A DNA stretch of 32,102 nucleotides, taken from the NCBI GenBank assembly GCA_021847645.1, contig JAJZQG010000089.1, positions 1 to 32,102 of the forward strand, read 5' to 3'. Made by a program: the position numbers and the translations under genes. Of this stretch, positions 23,118 through 30,801 are shown piece by piece. Every line of letters begins with the position of its first letter. Position 1 is the first letter of the stretch. The notes beneath the pieces are model-generated. The model made no database searches and was not told where the DNA came from. It was given only the letters and a program-made list of their open reading frames with translations. This DNA is from Myxococcales bacterium (GTDB lineage: Bacteria > Myxococcota_A > Polyangia > Polyangiales > Polyangiaceae).

Positions 23118-23927
23118 TCAGAACGCGAAGGAGTCGGTCGACGCTTCTTCGAGATCGCCCATGAGAAGGCCGTTGGGCGAGACGGACTCGGGCCCAGCGA
23201 CGCGGTCGCCGTCGGCGAACACGTGGAGCGTGCCCGGCAACAGGGGCTTCCAGAGTTCGTCCGTGAGCGGCTGCGTGGCAATGAGCGAGACGCGCTGTGC
23301 GCAGCCTTGCTCCGTACAGACGCGCTGCAGCAGCGACAACCTCGTATGGGCATGGACGACGAGAAACCGGCCATTGCCCAGCAGGAAGTTGAACTCGCCG
23401 AGCGACGACAGGGACCGTACGGCGTCGCGCAGGGAAGGCAGCAGCCGGGCTGGCTGGGCGTCGTCGACGCGGTCGGCGCCCACGTCGATGATGCGGTCGA
23501 GCAGGTAGCAGAAAGCGTATTCGGAGTCGGTGTCCCCGAGGGGGAAGAAGCGGTTGAGCGCGAAGCGGTGATCCTTGTGGATGCCCGGAAGCTTGCCGTT
23601 GTGGGCGAAGACCCAGGAACGGCCGCGCACCTCGCGCTCGAAGGGATGCGTGTTGGCCCAGGCGAGCCCGAACTCGGGCGGGTTGGCGCGACGGATATGG
23701 GCGATGACCTGGGTGCTGGCGAGGCGGCGCTCGGCGAGCACCGAAAAGCAGCGGCTGCCGGCTGCAGGAGCGCACTCCTTGAAAAGCGCGGCGGCGCGGC
23801 CCGCGAAGTACGCCACCCCCCAGCCGTCCGCGTGGGGTCCGGTCTCACCGCCCCGGGGCTGGAACAGCTCGAGCGAGTGGTTGACGTCGGTGGGGTGCCG
23901 CGCGCTCATAGCGAACAGCTCACACAT
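23118..23927 (-). CDS. yafJ: Class II glutamine amidotransferase, YafJ type
   Basis: From the ATG at 23927 the protein is 269 residues and begins MCELFAMSA, so removal of Met exposes Cys2 as the N-terminal nucleophile. The longer open frame (to 24044) would bury that Cys and is rejected. GGETGPHADGWGVAYF, VIAHIRRAN, NTHPF, FAHNGKLPG, GDTDSEYAFCYLL and SLIATQPLTDELW match the YafJ/EgtC-like group closely. These enzymes hydrolyse a gamma-glutamyl amide in the cytoplasm. The physiological substrate of YafJ-type proteins is not settled to my knowledge. A partial ribosome site (AGGAG) precedes the start. No ergothioneine genes are adjacent, so an EgtC role is not supported by context. Confidence 0.88.
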   Translation of the reverse strand: MCELFAMSARHPTDVNHSLELFQPRGGETGPHADGWGVAYFAGRAAALFKECAPAAGSRCFSVLAERRLASTQVIAHIRRANPPEFGLAWANTHPFEREVRGRSWVFAHNGKLPGIHKDHRFALNRFFPLGDTDSEYAFCYLLDRIIDVGADRVDDAQPARLLPSLRDAVRSLSSLGEFNFLLGNGRFLVVHAHTRLSLLQRVCTEQGCAQRVSLIATQPLTDELWKPLLPGTLHVFADGDRVAGPESVSPNGLLMGDLEEASTDSFAF

Positions 23928-24079
23928 GGCAGGCTCCTGCGGTCGAGGGCGTGCAGCGCCCTGCGCGTGAGAGCGACGGGAGCCGGGGACGGTTCGCGAC
24001 GCGGAGCGCGGGTGTTGACGCGGCGCAAGACTGGTACTCGACACATTGCGTTAGACGGTGTAGGGATAGGGACACCGAG

Positions 24080-24484
24080 ATGATCACCGCTCCCCGCGCC
24101 AACGCCCGCGCCTCGAGCCCCGAGATCGAGCGCAGACGCACCCGGCGGCTGCACGTGCAGCTTCCGGCAGCGGTGTTCCTGCGCGGCTCGCCGCGCTTCG
24201 TGCCGTTCGTGGTGCGAGACCTGAGCCTGAGCGGGGCCTACCTGTCGTCGGAGGTGCCCATCGGCACGGGCGAGCGTTTCGTGCTGTCGATTCGTCCGCC
24301 GGGCACTGACTCGCCCATCGTGGCGCAAGCCAGGGTTGTGCGCATCGAGGGACAAGACGCAGCGCGCAATCCCGAAGACGGTGGGGTAGGCGTGGTCTTC
24401 ACGGGGATGTCGGAGGAGTCCTACACGGCATTGGCGGGCTACTGGTACTCGGCGCGCTACGCGAGGCGCGACGACGCGACCTGA
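24080..24484 (+). CDS. PilZ-domain protein
   Basis: This 134-residue single-domain protein has the c-di-GMP-binding signatures: an Arg cluster ERRRTRRLHV (R18/R22 or R19/R23 as RxxxR) and DLSLSGAYL (D47-x-S49-x2-G52, the D/NxSxxG motif). A beta-barrel follows (GERFVLSIRPPG, VAQARVVRIEG, GVGVVFTGMSEESY). All expected ligand-contacting residues are present, so it probably binds c-di-GMP and acts as an adaptor; no output domain exists. The ATG at 24080 is chosen because the upstream in-frame stretch is uncharacteristic. It is divergent from yafJ across 152 bases. No cyclase or phosphodiesterase is nearby. Confidence 0.85.
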   Translation: MITAPRANARASSPEIERRRTRRLHVQLPAAVFLRGSPRFVPFVVRDLSLSGAYLSSEVPIGTGERFVLSIRPPGTDSPIVAQARVVRIEGQDAARNPEDGGVGVVFTGMSEESYTALAGYWYSARYARRDDAT

Positions 24485-24595
24485 GGGAACGAACGCCCGT
24501 GTTGCGCATCGGGGCCGGGGAGCGCGCGCCCGGCGGGCGGCGGATCGGTGCGGGTGCGGCGGACAACGTCGCACCCGAGTCGCCGTCGCGAAGCA

Positions 24596-24624
24596 TTGGC
24601 CGACGCCGCGCCCTCCCGTATACT
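24596..24624 (+). promoter_or_regulatory. Candidate sigma-70-type promoter of the Cys-rich lipoprotein gene
   Basis: TTGGCC (24596-24601, 4 of 6) is followed after 17 bases by TATACT (24619-24624, 5 of 6). The leader would be about 20 bases and contain the ribosome site GGAGGT (24639-24644). It is one of the better promoter matches in the window. Confidence 0.5.
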
Positions 24625-24651
24625 TGTCGGGTTGCCCGGAGGTGTTGGTCC

Positions 24652-25068
24652 ATGCGTGCCAGCTTGCTTGTTGCCGTCGGCTTATTCTTGCTCGCCGGGG
24701 CGGGCGCGTGCGGCAACGACCAGCCGTCCGCGATTTCCGGCGTGGATAGCGTGCCCGGAACCAATGCAGGGTACGCAGGGTCACAAGACCCGTTCTGCCA
24801 GGACTACTGCGGGGCCGTCGTCGCCAAGCCCACGTGCGAGCACTACAACGACGCCCGGCACTGCGAGCAAGTCTGCGATTTCTACCGAGCCGGCGCGTGC
24901 GCCGACCTGTACACGGCCCTGGCGCAGTGCAACCAAGCGGACCCGCAGCTGTCCTGCTTCCTTGCGTCGAGCGGCAAGTGGGGGGTGACGATTTCGGCGT
25001 GCAATGCGCAGTACGATGCGTTCAACACGTGCATCACGGAACGGGATGCGGGCGTGTGTCCGTTTTGA
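24652..25068 (+). CDS. Cys-rich lipoprotein of unknown function
   Basis: From the ATG at 24652 the protein is 138 residues. It has a hydrophobic signal peptide ending LLAGAGAC20 (lipobox), so Cys20 is likely lipidated. The mature part holds eleven further cysteines (49, 53, 62, 71, 75, 83, 93, 102, 117, 127, 136) in a CxxxC...CxxxC pattern with recurrent aromatic residues and helices (EHYNDARHCEQVCDFYRAGACADLYTALAQC). This resembles the small disulfide-rich helical lipoproteins common in myxobacteria. No function is assigned. A GGAGGT ribosome site lies 7 bases before the ATG. The frame is open upstream to 24499, but that part lacks a signal and is not used. It is 70 bases before the TPR-HEAT gene. 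Confidence 0.8.
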   Translation: MRASLLVAVGLFLLAGAGACGNDQPSAISGVDSVPGTNAGYAGSQDPFCQDYCGAVVAKPTCEHYNDARHCEQVCDFYRAGACADLYTALAQCNQADPQLSCFLASSGKWGVTISACNAQYDAFNTCITERDAGVCPF

Positions 25069-25138
25069 GGCGCTGAATCGACGTGGACGGCGGTCGCTGC
25101 TCGCACGTCCGCCGGACGCGTTGTAAGCTTGCTGGACC

Positions 25139-28100
25139 GTGCGTGGCGTTCGACTGCTGGCCCTGATGCTCGCGATGGCCGTTCCGGCGGCGGCGCTGCC
25201 GCTGCACGACGCGCGAGCCGATTTCGATCCGAATGGTCGCCGGCCTCACCCGGGGGGGAACCGGCCGGGGACGCCGAGGCCGGGGACCACGCGACCGACC
25301 ACGCCTCGTCCGGGGGCCGGCCAACCCACGCAGCCCGAGGGGCCGAGCAGCGAGGCGCTCATCAAGCGCTACATGGGTATCGTGCTGTCGCGGCCTTCCG
25401 CTGCGTTTCCGCTTCGGCGGCTGACCGAGCTGTATCGCGAGCGCGACGGGGACGTGAGCAAGCTGATCGCGGAACTCGAGCAGCGTGCGGCAGCCGGGGG
25501 TGCGGACCGGTGGGCGGCCAAGGTGGCGCTGGCGGGAATCTATCGGTTGGAGAAGCGACTCGACGAGTCGATCCGGCTGTTCCGGGAAGCGCTGCAGGAG
25601 CGGCCGAACGACGGGGAGGCGTCGCGTGCGCTGGCCGACGCGGTGCTCGAGAGCGGCGCCATGGCGGAGGCCAGGACGCTGTACGAGGCGGCGTTGGCGA
25701 AGGCGAGCGCGCAGCCCGACAAGGAGGACATCCTGCGCACGCTGGTGCGCATCTCGCTCGACCAGAAGGACTTCGCGGGAGCGCGGGGATACCACCAGAA
25801 GCTGGTGGCGCTGGCGCAGGGCTCGCTGTTCGTGCGGGCGGAGCTGGGGCGCGAGCTGTTGCAGCGCAACGAATACGAGCAAGCGGAGGCGGAGTTCCGG
25901 GATGTGGTCAAGGCGGCGACGGGGGACAACCGCACGCTGGCGCCCGCGCTGCGCGACCTGGGCAACGTACTCATCCGGGAGCGGAAGAACCAGGAAGCGA
26001 TCGAGGTGTTGCGTCGGGCGCTGGCGGTTGCGGGTCAGGCAGCGGGCGTGCGTACGGAGATCCACGGTCTGATCACGGAGGCCTATCGGGCCGAGGGGCG
26101 GCTGCCCGAGTTCATCGAGCTGCTCGCCAAGGAGGGCAACCCGGACTTCCAGGAGTTGGTCACGCTGGGCCTGCTGTACGAGGAGACCGGCCAGGTGGAC
26201 AAGGCGCTGGAGGCCTACCGTCGCGCTTTGCGGGCCAACCCGCGTCACATCGACACGCGCCTGAAGGTCATTCACATCCTGCAGGCGCAGGGCGAGCTCG
26301 ACGAGGCGGTCCGCGAGTACGAGGCGCTGGTGCGGGCAGTGCCGAACAACCCGGAGTACGTCTTCGAGCTGTGCGAGATCCTGATCCAGCGGGGCGATCG
26401 GGCCAAGGCGTTGCAGCTGCTCACGCAGGCCGAGGGGCGCACGCGGGACGACGACCAGCTGTCGCGTATCGCGGACTTCTACGAGCGCATCGACGAGAAC
26501 GAGCGCGCGATGCGGATCATGCAGCGGCTGGGGGCGGGCGGCTCGCGCGATCCGCAGTATGTGATCGACCTGGGGGATCGGTACTTCCAGCAGGGGGACA
26601 AGAAGAAGGCGCTCGAGACATGGGCGAGGCTCAAGTCGATCATCCCGAATCGCGCCGATGCGCTGGCGGCGCTGGGCGAGGTGTACCTGGACCACGACAT
26701 GCCCGACGAAGCGCTGGAGGCGATGCGCGAGGCCGTGGCGCTTGCGCCCAAGAACCTGCGCTTTCTCAAGAGCCTGGCCATGGCCCTGGAGCGCACGGCC
26801 GCGGCAAGGAGCGGGCGCGCGACGGTGGGCACGCGGTTCGTCGAGGCGCTCAAGAGCTGGCAGCACCTGCTGGACGAGGCGGTGGCGGCGAACGATGCGG
26901 CGCAGGCGCGCGAGGCGCGCATGCACATGGTCACGCTCTGGAGCCTGTCCAAGCAGCTGCCGGCGCAGGTGCCGCCCCTGAACCGCGCGTTCGCGGCCAA
27001 CCCGCCGAACATCGAGGCCGGCTGGATGCTGTCCGAGGTGCTCATTCGCTTGCAACGTCTACCCGAGGCCGAGACCACGCTGGTTCGGCTCACGCAGCTG
27101 AGGCCGGGCGACGCCGAGGCATTCCTGTCGCTCGAGCGTGTGTACGTCATGCAGCACAAGCTCGAGGAGGCGATCCACACGCTCGACAAGCTGGTGCATC
27201 TCGATCCCAAGCGGGCGCGCCAGTACTACCAGCGCATGGCGCAGTACGCGGCCGAGCTGTACCACGACGACGACGCGGTGGCGTACGCGGCGCAGGCGGT
27301 GGCGCTGGCGCCCGACGATGCCGAGGGGCACCGCAAGCTCGGGGAGATGTACCGGCGCCGTCAGGACAACGACAAGGCGATCAGCGAATTTCGCGCGGCG
27401 ATCGCCAAGAACGATCGGCTCTTCCTGGTGTACTTCGACCTGGCGGAGTTGCTGCTCGCGCGCGGGCAGTCCGACGAGGCGGACCAACTGTACCGTCGCG
27501 TGGTTCGCACTTGTCCTGACGAGGAGATGGTGGCGCGCGCGGCCCGGCTGTCGATGCAGATCAACCTGGGCCGCGGTACCCTCGAGACGCTCGAGCGCGA
27601 GCTGTTGCCGGTGGCGTTGGGCAACCCGCAGAAGCGCGTGTATCGTCGTCTGCTGGTCGACCTGTACGGCGCGATGACGTTTCCGCTGGTGCAGCGGGTG
27701 CGTTACGGAACCGAAAAGGAGGCCGAGGCCGCGCGAACCGAGCTGGCGCGGATCGGCACGCGGGCGGTCAAGCCCTTGCTCGACGCCCTGTCGGACGACA
27801 ACCAGGCCCAGCAGCTCATCGCCATCGAGGTGCTCGCGTTCGTGCAGAATCGCTCCGCAGCGCCGGCTCTGTTCGCGTTCGCCACCGGACCGGCCGACCC
27901 GTCGTTGCGTTCGCGGGCGATGGTGGCCTGCGGCGCACTGCGCGACCCGGAGATGCTGCCGCGATTCAAGACGCTCCTTTCGCCCGAGAGCGATAGCGCG
28001 GGGGTGGTGGGCGGTCCGATCGCGGTGACCGCGGCTTGGAGCGTGGCGCGCATGAGCGACAAGAAGGCCTTGCCGCTGATGCGCGAGATCGCGCGGCAGG

Positions 28101-29230
28101 GTGCACCCGATCTGCGTGCCCTGGGCATCCTGGGTCTGGGCGTGGTGCAGGACCGCAGCTCGATCGGCCTGCTGACGGACGTGATTCGGTCCTCGGACGC
28201 GGGCAACGTGGCTCGTGCGGCAGCGGCGTTGGCACTGGCGCAGCTGGGCGCCGCGGCCCAGGCGCCGCTTCTGGTGTCGCTGGCGCAGGGCAACGACGCC
28301 ATCCCCAAGCAAGCCGCGTTGGTGGCCCTGGCGCGCCTCGATCGCGAGCGCGCCAAGGAGCCTGTGGCCGAGGCCTTGCTCGACCCGAACCCGGCCGTGC
28401 GCAAGGCAGCGTTGGCCGCGGCGGTCATCCTGGCCGGCGGAAACGAGCGCAGCCCCGATCCGTTCGCCGTTCCCGAGAGCGGGGTCGACGTGCGGACGAT
28501 CTTGCAGGGCCAGGTGCCGTCGCACAGCACGCCCGCCGAGCGGGTGCGCGCGCTCGAGCTGCTCGAGCAACCGCTGACCGCCGCCGCGCTGCAGGCGGTG
28601 CGCACGTCACCCGAGCGCGCCCAACTGCTGGCCGACGCGATCCTGGCCGGCTCGGGGCACCCGGCGTTCGCGCCGTTCACCGACGACATCGCCGAGCTGA
28701 CCGAGGCCGACCGGCTCAAGGCCGAGCAAGCGGCCGCGCGTATCGCCGCCGCGGTCTCGCCCGCGTACGTGATGCTGGCGCGTCACCCGTCCGTGGAGCT
28801 TCGTTCCCGGGCGCTTCGCGTGCTGGCACGCGAGCCGACCGCCGCGGCCCGGCAGGCCATCGTCGACGCCCTGGGCGACGACGACGAGAGCGTGCAGCGC
28901 ACGGCGCTGTCGTTGCTGGGAGAAATCGGCTCGGACGATGCGATCGAGGCGGTGGCGGCGATCTTGGGGAAGAGCACGAGCTGGGCGTTTCGTCTGCAAG
29001 CTGCGCGAGCGCTGGGCACGCTCCCTGCCGGACGGGCGTCGCGCACGGCCATCGAGGCGCTGTCGCACGCGGCTCGCCAGGACACGTACGCTCTGGTTCG
29101 CCAGGCCGCGATCGAGTCCCTGGCGCACATCGCGCCCGAGCAAGCACGCAGCGTGCTGTCGTCCGTTGCGGCCCAGGACTCCGAGCCTCGGGTCAAGGAG
29201 GTTGCCCGCAGACTTCTGACGGGTGGGTGA
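25139..29230 (+). CDS. Large exported TPR-HEAT repeat protein
   Basis: The 1363-residue protein probably starts at GTG 25139 (MRGVRLLALMLAMAVPAAALPLHDARA, a signal peptide). An ATG at 25166 would shorten the basic end. A Pro/Arg/Gly/Thr-rich stretch follows (about 32-60). TPR units then fill about 65-840 (LAGIYRLEKRLDESIRLFREALQERPND, ALEAYRRALRANPRHIDTRLKVIHILQAQGELDEAVREYEALV and similar). HEAT/PBS-type repeats run from about 865 to the end (RIGTRAVKPLLDALSDDNQAQQLIAIEVLAFVQNRSAAPALF, SVARMSDKKALPLMREIARQGAPDLRALGILGLGVVQDRSSIGLL, AIVDALGDDDESVQRTALSLLGEIGSDDAIEAVAAILGKS). No enzymatic motif is seen, so it is most likely a periplasmic scaffold. The phosphatase gene follows on the same strand after 178 bases. 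Confidence 0.87.
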   Translation: MRGVRLLALMLAMAVPAAALPLHDARADFDPNGRRPHPGGNRPGTPRPGTTRPTTPRPGAGQPTQPEGPSSEALIKRYMGIVLSRPSAAFPLRRLTELYRERDGDVSKLIAELEQRAAAGGADRWAAKVALAGIYRLEKRLDESIRLFREALQERPNDGEASRALADAVLESGAMAEARTLYEAALAKASAQPDKEDILRTLVRISLDQKDFAGARGYHQKLVALAQGSLFVRAELGRELLQRNEYEQAEAEFRDVVKAATGDNRTLAPALRDLGNVLIRERKNQEAIEVLRRALAVAGQAAGVRTEIHGLITEAYRAEGRLPEFIELLAKEGNPDFQELVTLGLLYEETGQVDKALEAYRRALRANPRHIDTRLKVIHILQAQGELDEAVREYEALVRAVPNNPEYVFELCEILIQRGDRAKALQLLTQAEGRTRDDDQLSRIADFYERIDENERAMRIMQRLGAGGSRDPQYVIDLGDRYFQQGDKKKALETWARLKSIIPNRADALAALGEVYLDHDMPDEALEAMREAVALAPKNLRFLKSLAMALERTAAARSGRATVGTRFVEALKSWQHLLDEAVAANDAAQAREARMHMVTLWSLSKQLPAQVPPLNRAFAANPPNIEAGWMLSEVLIRLQRLPEAETTLVRLTQLRPGDAEAFLSLERVYVMQHKLEEAIHTLDKLVHLDPKRARQYYQRMAQYAAELYHDDDAVAYAAQAVALAPDDAEGHRKLGEMYRRRQDNDKAISEFRAAIAKNDRLFLVYFDLAELLLARGQSDEADQLYRRVVRTCPDEEMVARAARLSMQINLGRGTLETLERELLPVALGNPQKRVYRRLLVDLYGAMTFPLVQRVRYGTEKEAEAARTELARIGTRAVKPLLDALSDDNQAQQLIAIEVLAFVQNRSAAPALFAFATGPADPSLRSRAMVACGALRDPEMLPRFKTLLSPESDSAGVVGGPIAVTAAWSVARMSDKKALPLMREIARQGAPDLRALGILGLGVVQDRSSIGLLTDVIRSSDAGNVARAAAALALAQLGAAAQAPLLVSLAQGNDAIPKQAALVALARLDRERAKEPVAEALLDPNPAVRKAALAAAVILAGGNERSPDPFAVPESGVDVRTILQGQVPSHSTPAERVRALELLEQPLTAAALQAVRTSPERAQLLADAILAGSGHPAFAPFTDDIAELTEADRLKAEQAAARIAAAVSPAYVMLARHPSVELRSRALRVLAREPTAAARQAIVDALGDDDESVQRTALSLLGEIGSDDAIEAVAAILGKSTSWAFRLQAARALGTLPAGRASRTAIEALSHAARQDTYALVRQAAIESLAHIAPEQARSVLSSVAAQDSEPRVKEVARRLLTGG

Positions 29231-29288
29231 GCGTTGCCTGCGCGCCGCGGATCCCATCCGCACCACCGCACCACCACCAAATGAGAAG

Positions 29289-29344
29289 TGATGCCTGTGC
29301 CTTGTGCTAACATCACAGGTCAGCGTCTGCTTCGTGCAGCAGAC
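29289..29344 (+). promoter_or_regulatory. Candidate regulatory leader of the PP2C gene
   Basis: An extended -10 like TGCTAACAT (29305-29313) has no -35 partner. It is enclosed by two overlapping short inverted repeats: GTGATG/CATCAC (29289-29294, 29311-29316) and CCTGTG/CACAGG (29294-29299, 29314-29319). Just downstream is a perfect 7-base hairpin GTCTGCT-TCGTGC-AGCAGAC (29325-29344). The arrangement suggests a regulated start and a structured leader. Confidence 0.35.
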
Positions 29345-29408
29345 CTCGTCACCCCAAAACGGCCGACCGGCAGATCGACTGATTCATCGAACGGACAAGT
29401 AGCGCACT

Positions 29409-30728
29409 ATGCCTTGGGTCCTGATCCTCGTAGTTGTTGTCGCCATCGTGGCCGTCGGCGCATGGATCCTGGGCAGGAAGCGCGACGAGACGCCGACGCA
29501 GACGGCACGCGCCACGACGTCCGAACGTTCGGCACGCAGTGCGTCCAACGACGACGCCGATCTGCTGGCGCCGCCCTCTTCTCGCGCCGGACAGGTTCGA
29601 CCGCCCAAACCCAAGCCTTCGACTCCGCCGCCCAAGCGAGAGTCCGAGAATGGCGACGACGAGGACCAGGACATCACCCTGGTCGGCGTGATGCCCGACG
29701 AGATCCGCGCCCTGCAGAAGGGCTATCGCGACATTCGTCCGGAAGAGGCGGTGCCGAGCCGGCATGTTCCGGAGGATGCCGAGATCGAGATCGGTCCCGA
29801 GGAAACGGTCGACCAGGTGCTGATCGACGAGCTGCTCTCGGACGAGCCGACCGGGCCGCATTCGTTTTTCGACGTGCGGGCGGTGGCAGCCACGGACATC
29901 GGCCGCAAGCGCAAGCACAACGAGGACAGCCATGTGGAGCTGCCCGAGAAGGCCGTGTTCGTGGTGGCCGACGGCATGGGAGGGCACGCGGCGGGCGACG
30001 TGGCGTCGGGCATGGCGGTGACGGTGATTGCACAAGCGTTCGATCGGGGAGAGTTTGGGGGACCGCCGAACATCCTGTGGCCGAAGCGGGCCGACGAGCT
30101 GGCGCGGTCGATCGAGACGGCGAACAAGGCGGTGTTCGAGCGAGCGTCAGGGGAAGACGGGCTGCGGGGCATGGGCACCACGGTCACCGCGCTGCGTTTC
30201 GCGCCCCAGAAGCGTCGGGCATACGTGGCGCACGTGGGCGACAGCCGCTGCTACCGCATTCGCCGCGGCCACATCCTGCGCCTGACCAACGACCACACCC
30301 TGGGCAACCTGATGGGAGCCAAGGGCAAGCTCGCCGCCCAGCTCAGCCAAGCCGTGGGCGTCCGCGAAGACGTCAAGGTCGACCTGACCATCGACCGTCC
30401 GGAACCCGACGACCTGTACCTGCTGTGCAGCGACGGATTGACGAAGATGGTGCCCGACGACGTGCTCAAGGAGATCATCCTGGAGACGCCAGACATCGAT
30501 GAGTGCGCACGCAAGCTGATCGACGAAGCGAACTCGATGGGCGGCTATGACAACATCACGCTCATCCTGGCGCGGATCTCGCCTACGGCCTACGACCAGC
30601 AAGACGCGTTCGACGTCGACGTGGCGAGCCAGGGTTCCGCTGAGGAGACGGCGGGCGCGCCAAGCGCAGCCGAGGGACAGCAGACGCCGGCCGACCATCA
30701 AGCCAAGGTGACGGAAGGCCAAGCGTAG
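29409..30728 (+). CDS. Membrane-anchored PP2C-type Ser/Thr protein phosphatase
   Basis: The 439-residue protein has an N-terminal membrane helix (4-21) followed by RKR, so the rest should be cytoplasmic. Residues 25-150 are a disordered, acidic and Pro-rich linker. The PP2C domain spans about 155-390 with all metal-site motifs: RKRKHNEDS (E172/D173), VFVVADGMGGHAAGD (D188, G189), GMGTTVTAL, AHVGDSRCYRIR, LLCSDGLTKMV (D342) and GGYDNITLILAR (D381). It should be an active Mn/Mg-dependent phosphatase opposing Ser/Thr kinases such as the one at 15334-16905, though that pairing is inference. The C-terminal 45 residues are low-complexity. It follows the TPR-HEAT gene and converges with the oxidoreductase gene. 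Confidence 0.93.
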   Translation: MPWVLILVVVVAIVAVGAWILGRKRDETPTQTARATTSERSARSASNDDADLLAPPSSRAGQVRPPKPKPSTPPPKRESENGDDEDQDITLVGVMPDEIRALQKGYRDIRPEEAVPSRHVPEDAEIEIGPEETVDQVLIDELLSDEPTGPHSFFDVRAVAATDIGRKRKHNEDSHVELPEKAVFVVADGMGGHAAGDVASGMAVTVIAQAFDRGEFGGPPNILWPKRADELARSIETANKAVFERASGEDGLRGMGTTVTALRFAPQKRRAYVAHVGDSRCYRIRRGHILRLTNDHTLGNLMGAKGKLAAQLSQAVGVREDVKVDLTIDRPEPDDLYLLCSDGLTKMVPDDVLKEIILETPDIDECARKLIDEANSMGGYDNITLILARISPTAYDQQDAFDVDVASQGSAEETAGAPSAAEGQQTPADHQAKVTEGQA

Positions 30729-30778
30729 GGAGCCGCGAAGCTCCGATTCGAGGCGAAAGAGAGGGGGCAGGCGTGCAG

Positions 30779-30800
30779 CCGGCGCCCACGGCCGCGCCGG
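30779..30800. terminator. Possible bidirectional hairpin between convergent genes
   Basis: CCGGCGC (30779-30785) and GCGCCGG (30794-30800) form a perfect 7-base stem with an 8-base loop, directly abutting the stop of the minus-strand gene. A smaller GGAGC/GCTCC stem (30729-30744) follows the phosphatase stop. Neither has a T-run, so termination would be Rho-assisted or weak. Confidence 0.3.
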
Positions 30801-30801
30801 T

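Noticed and set aside
25034..27055. A 673-codon minus-strand open frame opposite the TPR-HEAT gene
   Set aside because: It is an Arg/Leu/Gln-rich shadow, and the plus-strand frame has regular TPR units through the same region.
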